A stretch of DNA of 64,000 nt from Streptomyces albidoflavus (GTDB lineage: Bacteria > Actinomycetota > Actinomycetes > Streptomycetales > Streptomycetaceae), in assembly GCF_000719955.1 (NCBI RefSeq), contig NZ_JOII01000003.1, positions 248,001 through 312,000 of the forward strand, written 5' to 3'. Positions within the stretch are counted from its first letter, which is position 1, and every line of letters begins with the position of its first letter. A model generated the notes under the pieces. It did no database searches. It was not told the DNA's origin and saw only the letters and a program-made list of their open reading frames with translations. The position numbers and the translations under genes were made by a program. Positions 32,912 through 40,361 of the stretch are shown here, in pieces.

Positions 32912-33948
32912 AGGGCACGCACCTTCTGTCGGCGGACGATGTAGATGAAGAAGGGCGCGCCGATCAGCGCCGTCACGATGCCCACGTCGATCTCGGAGGG
33001 CCGCGCCACGACCCGCCCGACCACGTCGGCGGCGGTCAGCAGGACTGCGCCCAGCAGCATGGAGAGCGGCAGCAGCCAGCGGTGGTCGACGCCGACCAGC
33101 AGCCGGCAGGTGTGCGGCACGACGAGGCCGACGAAGGCGATCGGCCCGGCGACGGCGGTGGCCGCCCCGCAGAGCAGGACGGCGCCGAGCGCCGCCACCG
33201 CCCGGACGAGGGCGACGCGTTCGCCGAGCCCGGCCGCCAGTTCGTCGCCGAGTGCCAGCGAGTTCAGGGCCCGCGCGGAGAGCAGGCAGAGCAGGAACCC
33301 GGCGGCCAGGAAGGGCAGCACCTGGCCGATGCGCTCGTAGGAGGCACCGCCCACGCCGCCGATCTGCCAGAGCCGGAAGCTGCCCGCGATGTCGTTGCGC
33401 GGCAGGACCACCGCGCTGACCAGCGAGGCGAACGCCGCCGAGGTGGCCGCGCCGGCCAGCGCCAGCTTCAGCGGGGTGGCGCCGCCGCGGCCGAGGGTGC
33501 CGACCGTGTAGACGAAGAGCGCCGAGGCCGCCGCCCCCACGATGGCCACCCAGATGTACGAGGTCGGGGAGGTCAGCCCGAAGAAGGCGACGCCGGTCAC
33601 CACGGCGAGCGAGGCGCCCATGTTGACGCCGAGGATGCCCGGGTCGGCCAGCGGGTTGCGGGTCACGCCCTGCATCACCGCGCCCGAGAGCGCGAGCGCC
33701 GCCCCGATCACCACCGCCAGCAGGGTGCGCGGGATGCGTTTGGCGGCGGCGGCCTCGCCCAGTGTGCCGTCGGCGCCGCCGATCGCGGCCTGGACGTCCG
33801 CCCAGGGCACGTCGCGCGAACCGTAGGCGAGGGAGGCGACCATGACGGCGGCCAGGACCAGCAGGGCGGCGAGGAGCCAGAGGGTGCGGACGCCCGCCGG
33901 ACGCCGGGGTGCGGCGTCCGGCGCGCGCCGGGTGTCGAGCGTCGTCAC
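32908..33948 (-). CDS. FecCD-type siderophore permease (first)
   Basis: 346 residues with the same fold as its partner. LSGAVMQGVTRNPLADPGILGVNMGAS is the FecCD signature, and VAGPIAFVGLVVPHTCRLLVG is the later conserved block. The GTG start (33948) overlaps the stop of the binding-protein gene by 4 nt. The two permeases differ enough that they were not recently duplicated. Confidence 0.92.
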   Translation of the reverse strand: MTTLDTRRAPDAAPRRPAGVRTLWLLAALLVLAAVMVASLAYGSRDVPWADVQAAIGGADGTLGEAAAAKRIPRTLLAVVIGAALALSGAVMQGVTRNPLADPGILGVNMGASLAVVTGVAFFGLTSPTSYIWVAIVGAAASALFVYTVGTLGRGGATPLKLALAGAATSAAFASLVSAVVLPRNDIAGSFRLWQIGGVGGASYERIGQVLPFLAAGFLLCLLSARALNSLALGDELAAGLGERVALVRAVAALGAVLLCGAATAVAGPIAFVGLVVPHTCRLLVGVDHRWLLPLSMLLGAVLLTAADVVGRVVARPSEIDVGIVTALIGAPFFIYIVRRQKVRAL

Positions 33949-34997
33949 TTGACCTTGTCCGCGGCCTTGGCGAGCGCGGCGGCGTAGTCGTCGAGCACGT
34001 ACGAGATCGACAGCGGGGTCGGGTTGGCGGCGGTGGCCAGCGGCGAGGAGCTGCCGGGCAGCAGGTAGGCCGAACCGCGGTCGATGGCGGGCATCTTGGA
34101 GAGGACCTTGTCCTTGCGGATGTTGTCGAGCAGCTCGCCCTTCTCGTCGCCGTAGCCGGTGACGATGTCGACGTCGTCGAAGGTGTCGATCTGCTCGGCG
34201 CTGCGCGTCAGCGCGAACTTGTCGGTGCCCTTCGACGCCTTCTCGATGCTGCCCGGGGTCTTCATCCCGAGGTCGAGGAAGAACTGCGTCCGGGTGTCGT
34301 GCGTGGTGTAGAAGCCGATCTCGCTGACGTCGTTGGGGTCGAGGTGCGTCATGAACATCGCCGTCTTGCCCTTGAGCTGCGGGTACTTGGCGGCGGTGGC
34401 GGCTATCTCGCCGTCCAGCTCCTTGATCAGCTTCTCGCCCTCGCCGGACAGGCCGATCGCCTCGCTGTTGGTGCGGATGATCTCGCGCCACGGCGTGGCC
34501 CAGGGGGCGTCCGGGTAGGCGACGACCGGGGCGATCTTGCTGAGGGTGTCGTAGTCCTTCTTGGTCAGCCCCGAGTACGCGGCGAGGATCACGTCAGGCT
34601 TGGTGTCGGCCACCGCCTCGAAGTCGATGCCGTCGGTCTCGTCGAAGAGGACCGGGGTCTTCGCGTCCAGCTCGTCGAGCTTCTCCTCGACCCAGGGCAG
34701 CACCCCGTTGCCGTCGTCGTCACCGAAGTTGGCCGCCGCCATGCCGACGGGGACGACGCCGAGGGCCAGCGGCACCTCGTGGTTGGCCCAGTTGACCGTG
34801 GCGACGCGCTTCGGCTTGGCCGGGATGGTGGTCTTGCCCAGAGCGTGCTCGACGGTCAGGGGGAAGCTGCCGGCGGAGCCCTTCTGCTCCTTGCTGCCGG
34901 CGCTGTCCTTGCTCTCGGACTCGGCGCCGCTGCCGCAGGCGGAGAGGGTGAGCAGGGCGGCGGCCGCTGCGACCAGACGAAGGCGGTGTGAGGACAT
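33945..34997 (-). CDS. Siderophore-binding lipoprotein of the ABC importer
   Basis: 350 residues. The signal peptide ends in the lipobox LTLSAC with lipidated Cys21, then a Ser/Lys/Glu-rich tether. The mature part is a class III (FecB/FepB-like) substrate-binding protein, with KRVATVNWANHEVPLALGVVP and KPDVILAAYSGLTKKDYDTLSKIAPVVAYPDAPW blocks. It captures ferric siderophore outside the cell. No siderophore synthesis gene is present, so it may serve xenosiderophores. An IdeR/DmdR-like box lies about 100 bp upstream. Confidence 0.92.
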   Translation of the reverse strand: MSSHRLRLVAAAAALLTLSACGSGAESESKDSAGSKEQKGSAGSFPLTVEHALGKTTIPAKPKRVATVNWANHEVPLALGVVPVGMAAANFGDDDGNGVLPWVEEKLDELDAKTPVLFDETDGIDFEAVADTKPDVILAAYSGLTKKDYDTLSKIAPVVAYPDAPWATPWREIIRTNSEAIGLSGEGEKLIKELDGEIAATAAKYPQLKGKTAMFMTHLDPNDVSEIGFYTTHDTRTQFFLDLGMKTPGSIEKASKGTDKFALTRSAEQIDTFDDVDIVTGYGDEKGELLDNIRKDKVLSKMPAIDRGSAYLLPGSSSPLATAANPTPLSISYVLDDYAAALAKAADKVK

Positions 34998-35096
34998 GGG
35001 TGCGTGCCCAGCTTTCGGGTGTCGGGGGTGACGCTGCTCGCGCGGGAGGGCAGGAGGTGCCGTCGCGGAAGGGCGCACCGCGCTTGCACAAGCGAC

Positions 35097-35115
35097 TTAG
35101 GTAAGGCTTGCCTTG
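35097..35115 (-). promoter_or_regulatory. IdeR/DmdR iron box
   Basis: TTAGGTAAGGCTTGCCTTG matches 14 of 19 bases of the actinobacterial iron box TTAGGTTAGGCTAACCTAA. It is about 100 bp before the binding-protein start. This predicts repression of the operon by Fe2+-bound DmdR/IdeR. Confidence 0.8.
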
Positions 35116-35239
35116 GCACTTTATGAGAGGGGGGTGGCGTGTCGCAATCAGCCGGATGCGACATCCGCTGTAGCGATCGGGACAGTGGGAGGGGCGTGAC
35201 GGTACGCCGGAGGCGCCGGTGTCCCGGCCGCGCACCGGA

Positions 35240-36013
35240 TCAACTGGGCCGGAACGTCCCCGGGGTGAGCCCGGTCGCCCGGCGGAAGGCGGCGCCGAAG
35301 GCGCTGGAGGAGCGGTAGCCGACCTGCTCGGCCACGGCCTCCACCTCCCAGCCCCGGGTCAGCAGCCCGATGGCGTGCTGGGCGCGGACGGAGGCGACCC
35401 AGCGCGCGAAGCTGGTGCCCGTCTCGGCGGTGAACGCCCGGGTCAGCGTGCGCGGGCTGACCTCCAGCGCGGTCGCCCAGTCGGTCAGCGTCCGCCGGTC
35501 GCCCGGGTCCTCGCGCACCGCCTCGGCGATCGGCCGCAGCAGGGCGGAGGAGGGCAGGCGGACCAGCAGTTCACGCGGGGCGGGGGCGAGCACGTCCAGG
35601 ACCAGCGCCTCGGTGGCCGCGCGGGAGGCGGGGCGCAGCTCCGGCTCGCCGAGCCGTTCCAGCAGCAGCCGCAGCAGCGGGGTGATCTCGACCGCCACCG
35701 GGATGTCCGAGATCGACGAGGTGGTCCGGAAGCCGAAGAAGCTGGCGCGCAGGCACGTCCCGGCCGCCGCCACCCCGCCGTGCAGGGTGCCCGCGGGCAT
35801 CCACAGCCCGATCGTCGGGGTGATAGTCCAGATCCGCGACCCCACGATCGCCGAGGAGGCGCCCCGCTCGTTCCAGAGCAGCTCGTGGAAGGGGTGGGAG
35901 TGGTCGTTCCACGCGGTGTCGTGCGGGACGACCTCCTCGTACCCCCGGATGACGAAGGGCGTCTCCACCGCGCCGGGCGCGTGGGCCGGCAGCGTGCGGG
36001 TCTCCCTGGTCAT
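35240..36013 (-). CDS. AraC-family regulator upstream of the siderophore operon
   Basis: 257 residues: an N-terminal cupin-like sensor (HSHPFHELLWNERG, LWMPAGTLHGG) and a C-terminal double helix-turn-helix (TLTDWATALEVSPRTLTRAF, VEAVAEQVGYRSSSAFGAAFRRATGLTPGTFR). It is on the same strand as the iron operon, ending 243 nt before the binding-protein gene. AraC regulators in this position commonly activate uptake when the cognate siderophore is present; that role is inferred. Confidence 0.85.
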   Translation of the reverse strand: MTRETRTLPAHAPGAVETPFVIRGYEEVVPHDTAWNDHSHPFHELLWNERGASSAIVGSRIWTITPTIGLWMPAGTLHGGVAAAGTCLRASFFGFRTTSSISDIPVAVEITPLLRLLLERLGEPELRPASRAATEALVLDVLAPAPRELLVRLPSSALLRPIAEAVREDPGDRRTLTDWATALEVSPRTLTRAFTAETGTSFARWVASVRAQHAIGLLTRGWEVEAVAEQVGYRSSSAFGAAFRRATGLTPGTFRPS

Positions 36014-36128
36014 GCGGTCAGCTTATGAGGTGGTCGGTCCGGAGCCGTGACCAGCCCCGATCCGCCGGGAACCACCGGATTCGGACATTCCCCGGATACC
36101 GGCCCCGGTCCCGGCCTAGGGTCGGGGA

Positions 36129-36698
36129 ATGGACCAGGATGTGTGGCGGAACCTGCTGGCGCGGGTCTCCCAGGAGGCCGGGGAGGACCCCCGGGTGGAG
36201 TGGCTCGCGGCCACCGGTGTCGAGGAGCTGAACGCCGTCCTCACCGCGCCCCAGGAGCCGTTGTGGGCAAGGGAGCTGGCGGCCTTCCGGCTCGGTACGG
36301 CGGGGGACGCGCGGGCCTTCGAGACGCTGGTGCTGCTGCTCAACCACCGCGAACCCGCCCGGTGCGCGGCGGCGGCCCACGCCCTCGCCGAACTGGGCGA
36401 CCCGAGGACGGCGAGGGCCGCCGCCGCCCTCGCCACCAACGAACTCCGCGTCGCCTACGCCCTGCACCCGGTGCGCCTGCTGGTCGCCCTCCGCGCCCCC
36501 GAGGCGGTGCCCGCCCTCATCGCGGTACTGGAGCGCCGGCTCGCCCCCGGCGACCGCTACCAGGCCGTCGCCCTCGCCTGCGCCGACGGCCTCGGCGAAC
36601 TGGGCGACCCCTGCGCCCGTCCCGTGCTGCGGGCGGCGCTGGGGCGCCCCGGGCTGGCGATCGTCGCCCGGGGCGCCCTGGACCGGCTGCCGCGCTGA
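36129..36698 (+). CDS. HEAT-repeat protein
   Basis: 189 residues forming about four or five helical HEAT/PBS-lyase-like repeats: WARELAAFRLGTAGDARAFETLVLLL, ARCAAAAHALAELGDPRTARAAAALA, and AVALACADGLGELGDPCARPVLRAAL. Such proteins are scaffolds for protein contacts. No enzymatic motif is seen. It is divergent from the AraC gene and converges with the secreted hydrolase, with 7 nt between stop codons. Confidence 0.75.
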   Translation: MDQDVWRNLLARVSQEAGEDPRVEWLAATGVEELNAVLTAPQEPLWARELAAFRLGTAGDARAFETLVLLLNHREPARCAAAAHALAELGDPRTARAAAALATNELRVAYALHPVRLLVALRAPEAVPALIAVLERRLAPGDRYQAVALACADGLGELGDPCARPVLRAALGRPGLAIVARGALDRLPR

Positions 36699-36705
36699 GC
36701 GGGAC

Positions 36706-38322
36706 TCAGCCGCGCCGGGGGAGCAGGCCGTGCAGCGCCTGGCCCGCGGCGCGCTCGGACGCGTCCGGCGCCGCACCCTTCGCCGCGGCAGGCTTCGGCT
36801 CCGGCAGCGCGGCACAGGTCGCGTCCGCCTCGCCGGAGCCGGAGCCGCGCGGCACCGTGCCGTCGGCGAGGTAGCGGGCCAGGTGCCGGTCGAGGCAGGC
36901 GTTGCCGCCGAGCGTCACCCCGTGGTTGCCGCCGCCCTCCTCGACCACCAGTGAGGAGCCGCGCAGCTTGCGGTGGAGCGAGACGGCACCCTCGTACGGG
37001 GTGGCCGCGTCGCCGGTCGCCTGGAGGATCAGGGCCGGGGGGAGCTTGGTGTTGGTCACGTCCGGCGGGGTGAGCGGCGGGACGGGCCAGCTCGCGCACG
37101 GCGCGTTGTACCAGGTGTTGTTCCAGGCCAGGAAGGGTGCCTTCGCGTGCACCCGCCAGGTGTCCGCCCGCCACTGGTTCCACGTCCGGGGCCAGGCGGC
37201 GTCCCGGCACTGCACGGCGGTGTACACGCTGTACCCGTTGTCGCCGGAGGCGTCGCTCTCGGCCAGCGCCCGGTACGCGGCGACCAGCGGCCCGCTCTCC
37301 CCGTCCTTGGCGTACGCCGCGAAGGCGGTGGCCAGCCGGGGCCAGTACCCGTCGTAGTACCCGCCCGGCAGGAAGGTGTCCTCCAGCTCGGCCGCGCCGA
37401 CCGTCTTGCCCGCCGGTTCGGCCGCGACGGCGGCCCGCATCCGCGACCAGGCCCCCTCGACCGTGGCCGGGTCCGCGCCCAGGCCGTAGACCGCGTGGTT
37501 CTTCGCCACCCAGGCGAGGAAGGCACGGTGACGGTCCTCGAACGCGTAGTCCTGGGCGAGGTTGCTGTCGTACCAGACGCCGTCCGGGTCGACCGCCGAG
37601 TCCAGCGCGAGTCGCCGCACCCGCTCCGGGAAGAGCTTGGCGTAGACGGCGCCGAGATAGGTCCCGTACGAGTAGCCGAGGTAGCTGATGCGCGGGGTGC
37701 CGAGCGCGGCCCGGATCACGTCGAGGTCGCGGGCGGCGCTCCGGGTGTCCAGGTACGGCAGCAGATCCCCGTGGCGCTCGCCGCAGGCGGTCGCGAAGGC
37801 CGTGGCACGCTCACGGTTGGCGCGCTGGACGGCCGGGGTCAGCGGCAGCGTGTCGGGGCGTACGGCCGTGAAGTGGCCGGGCCGGCAGTCGAGCGCGGGC
37901 TCGCTCCGGCCGACCCCGCGCGGGTCGAAGCCGATCACGTCGTACCGGCTCGCCACCTCCTTCGGCAACGCCGCCGCCACGTGCCCGGCCAGGCTCAGCC
38001 CACTGCCTCCGGGCCCGCCCGGATTGACCAGCAGCGGCCCCAGCGAGGACTTCGCGGTGTGCGGCACCCGGCTGAGCGCCAGCGTGATCCGTCGCCCCTC
38101 GGGCCTGGCATGGTCGAGCGGAACCTTCACCGTGCCGCACTGGAGCGTCGGATACGTCTTGGTCGCGCAATCGCTCCACCGGATCGCGGCGGGGGCGGCC
38201 GGTGCTTGCGGTGCCGCCGACGACGGCGTGGCCGACGCCCGCGCCACCGCCGAGGGCGCCGTCGGACCGAGCACGGCAACCGAGACGGCGGCACCGCACA
38301 CCGCCAGGACACGTCTGTTCAC
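36706..38322 (-). CDS. Secreted alpha/beta hydrolase, tripeptidyl-aminopeptidase-like
   Basis: 538 residues with a signal peptide (hydrophobic LAVCGAAVSVAVLGPTAP, cleavage near VARA-SA at 29). The catalytic Ser218 lies in GYSYGTYLG; NPGGPGGSG (100-107) is the oxyanion region, and the C-terminal TAP-like domain follows, with LILQATGDAATPY (Asp) and GGGNHGVTLG (His). The family includes the Streptomyces tripeptidyl aminopeptidases that trim secreted proteins. GTG 38322 has GGAGG 9 nt upstream. Confidence 0.9.
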   Translation of the reverse strand: MNRRVLAVCGAAVSVAVLGPTAPSAVARASATPSSAAPQAPAAPAAIRWSDCATKTYPTLQCGTVKVPLDHARPEGRRITLALSRVPHTAKSSLGPLLVNPGGPGGSGLSLAGHVAAALPKEVASRYDVIGFDPRGVGRSEPALDCRPGHFTAVRPDTLPLTPAVQRANRERATAFATACGERHGDLLPYLDTRSAARDLDVIRAALGTPRISYLGYSYGTYLGAVYAKLFPERVRRLALDSAVDPDGVWYDSNLAQDYAFEDRHRAFLAWVAKNHAVYGLGADPATVEGAWSRMRAAVAAEPAGKTVGAAELEDTFLPGGYYDGYWPRLATAFAAYAKDGESGPLVAAYRALAESDASGDNGYSVYTAVQCRDAAWPRTWNQWRADTWRVHAKAPFLAWNNTWYNAPCASWPVPPLTPPDVTNTKLPPALILQATGDAATPYEGAVSLHRKLRGSSLVVEEGGGNHGVTLGGNACLDRHLARYLADGTVPRGSGSGEADATCAALPEPKPAAAKGAAPDASERAAGQALHGLLPRRG

Positions 38323-38491
38323 TTGGCCTCCAGGCTCCACAACAGGGCACCGCACCCTGCGGCCCCCGCCGCATCGTCCCGGACCCCGATGCCCCGAGTG
38401 GGCGATTCGTCCGACAGTCGGCGTGGTCGGGTGACCTGCCGATGCGCGCGTGCGGGCGCGCGCCCGGGGGAGCCGCCCCCCGGCCTCCCTC

Positions 38492-39529
38492 TTACAGCAG
38501 CGTCAGCTGCTCCGGCTCCGCCGTCGCCGGCCCCGTCTCCCGCTCCGGCCGTATCCGCCGCGCCGCCCCCGACCGGCCCGGCCCGATGCCGTACTGGCGG
38601 GCCAGTTCGTGGACCTGGCCGGTGATGCGGCGCTGGTAGCTCTTGGGGGCGTAGGCGCCGGAGGCGTAGAGGCGTTCGTAGTGGGGGACCAGGTGGGGGT
38701 GGTGTTCGGTGAGCCACTGGAAGTACCACTCGCGGGCGCCGGGGCGCAGGTGGAGGACGAGCGGGGTGACCGAGGTGGCGCCGGCCTCGGCGATGGCGCG
38801 GACGGTCGCGCGGAGCTGGTCGGGGTGGTCGCCGAGGTAGGGGATGACGGGGGCCATGAGCACGCCGCAGTCGATGCCGCGCTCGGCCAGGGCGCGGATG
38901 ACGTCCAGGCGGCGTTCGGGGGCGGGGGTTCCCGGTTCGACGGTGCGCCACAGTTCGCGGTCGGTGAAGCCGACGGAGACCGAGATGCCCACGTCGGTGA
39001 CGGCGGCGGCCTCGGTGAGCAGGTCCAGGTCGCGCAGGATCAGCGTGCCCTTGGTCAGGATGCTGAACGGGTTGGCGTGGTCGCGCAGGGCCTCGATGAT
39101 GCCGGGCATCAGGCGGTAGCGGCCTTCCGCCCGCTGGTAGCAGTCGACGTTGGTGCCCATCGCGATGTGGCCGCCGCGCCAGCGCGGCCCGCCCAGCTCG
39201 CGGCGGAGCAGCTCGGGGGCGTTGGTCTTGACGACGATCTGCGAGTCGAAGCCGAGCCCCGTGTCGAGGTCGAGGTAGCTGTGGGTCTTGCGGGCGAAGC
39301 AGTACACGCAGGCGTGACTGCATCCCCGGTACGGGTTGACCGTCCAGGTGAACGGCATCCGTGAGGCGCCCGGGACGCGGTTGACGATCGAACGGGCGCG
39401 GATCTCGTGAAAGGTGATCCCCCGGAACTCGGGGGTGTCGACGGTCCGGGTGACGACGGCGTCGGCTCCGAAGAGCGCGGCGTCGGAGCCCGGGCGGACC
39501 GGCTGCTCGGCAAGGTTCTCCCAGCGCAT
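38492..39529 (-). CDS. Rv2578c-family radical SAM protein under a LexA box
   Basis: 345 residues. The radical SAM 4Fe-4S motif is Cys70-x3-Cys74-x2-Cys77 (CSHACVYCF), followed by an SplB-like barrel (MGTNVDCYQRAEGRYRLMPGII, FSILTKGTLILRDLDLL). It resembles spore-photoproduct-lyase-related proteins and the mycobacterial Rv2578c family. As recalled, Rv2578c belongs to the mycobacterial LexA regulon. The SOS box GAACATCTGTTC lies 31 nt before the start, so DNA-damage induction is expected. The substrate is unknown. A strong AGGAGGAAG ribosome site precedes ATG 39529. Confidence 0.88.
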   Translation of the reverse strand: MRWENLAEQPVRPGSDAALFGADAVVTRTVDTPEFRGITFHEIRARSIVNRVPGASRMPFTWTVNPYRGCSHACVYCFARKTHSYLDLDTGLGFDSQIVVKTNAPELLRRELGGPRWRGGHIAMGTNVDCYQRAEGRYRLMPGIIEALRDHANPFSILTKGTLILRDLDLLTEAAAVTDVGISVSVGFTDRELWRTVEPGTPAPERRLDVIRALAERGIDCGVLMAPVIPYLGDHPDQLRATVRAIAEAGATSVTPLVLHLRPGAREWYFQWLTEHHPHLVPHYERLYASGAYAPKSYQRRITGQVHELARQYGIGPGRSGAARRIRPERETGPATAEPEQLTLL

Positions 39530-39554
39530 GGTCTTCCTCCTGACGTCGTTCGCC

Positions 39555-39583
39555 ACAATAGAACATCTGTTCCCATGATCGCC
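39555..39583 (-). promoter_or_regulatory. LexA (SOS) box in the radical SAM promoter
   Basis: GAACATCTGTTC (39561-39572) is a perfect GAAC-N4-GTTC actinobacterial LexA site. It lies directly upstream of a possible -10 TATTGT (39560-39555) and within the -35/-10 spacer. Repression by LexA and induction on DNA damage are predicted. The divergent SRPBCC gene begins 101 bp on the other side. Confidence 0.8.
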
Positions 39584-39672
39584 GCAGGGTGGCGCGGGCG
39601 GGGATTTGAGCGGCCGGGGCCGGGGTGGTTGGCTTTGCCCGACCCGTAACCCGAGTGCTGGAGGAAGTGGAC

Positions 39673-40116
39673 ATGGCACAGGTCGAGGCCACGACGGAGC
39701 GGACGATCGCGGCGAAGCCGGACGACGTCTTCGACGCGCTGGCCGACTACAGCGGTACCCGTCGTACGGTCCTTCCCGAGCAGTACAGCGAGTACGAGGT
39801 GCGCGAGGGCGGCGACGGCGACGGCACCCTCGTCCACTGGAAGCTCCAGGCCACCAGCAAGCGGGTGCGGGACTGCCTGCTCGACGTGAAGGAGCCTTCG
39901 GAAGGGGAGCTGGTCGAGACCGACCGGAACTCCTCGATGGTCACCACCTGGACGGTCACCCCGGCCGGGCAGGGCGGCGCGCGGGTGCAGGTGCGCACCG
40001 TCTGGAACGGGGCCGGCGGGATCGGCGGCTTCTTCGAGCGGACCTTCGCTCCCAAGGGGCTGGCCCGTATCCACGACCAGACGCTCGCCAAGCTCGCCGC
40101 CGAGCTGGAGAAGTAG
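39673..40116 (+). CDS. SRPBCC (START-like) family protein
   Basis: 147 residues with a helix-grip fold that holds hydrophobic ligands: TTERTIAAKPDDVFDALADYSG at the N-terminus and IGGFFERTFAPKGLARIHDQTLAKLAAEL as the long C-terminal helix. No catalytic residues are evident. ATG 39673 follows GAGGAAGTGG. It is divergent from the radical SAM gene and alone on its strand. Confidence 0.8.
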   Translation: MAQVEATTERTIAAKPDDVFDALADYSGTRRTVLPEQYSEYEVREGGDGDGTLVHWKLQATSKRVRDCLLDVKEPSEGELVETDRNSSMVTTWTVTPAGQGGARVQVRTVWNGAGGIGGFFERTFAPKGLARIHDQTLAKLAAELEK

Positions 40117-40125
40117 CCCGGAGGG

Positions 40126-40151
40126 GGGGCGCCGCCCGCGTGCGGCGCCCC
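40126..40151 (+). terminator. Hairpin terminator after the SRPBCC gene
   Basis: GGGGCGCCGC (40126-40135) pairs with GCGGCGCCCC (40142-40151) around CCGCGT, 9 nt after the stop. Confidence 0.65.
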
Positions 40152-40361
40152 TTGTCCGTCGACTCGGGCGCGCTGTCACCTCACCGGTTCGAGTGGTTTT
40201 CGCGGGCGGCGCCCGGTCGCCCGTAACGCTCCCACCGGCGCGGATGCCCCTTGTGCGGGCCTGCGCGCGTGTCGCCCCTCTTGCCCCGACTTGTGTGCGG
40301 GCGCGCAGACTTGGCGCCAGTTGTCGGCGCAGTCGGCGCGGCGCGACGAGGGGAGAGTGAC

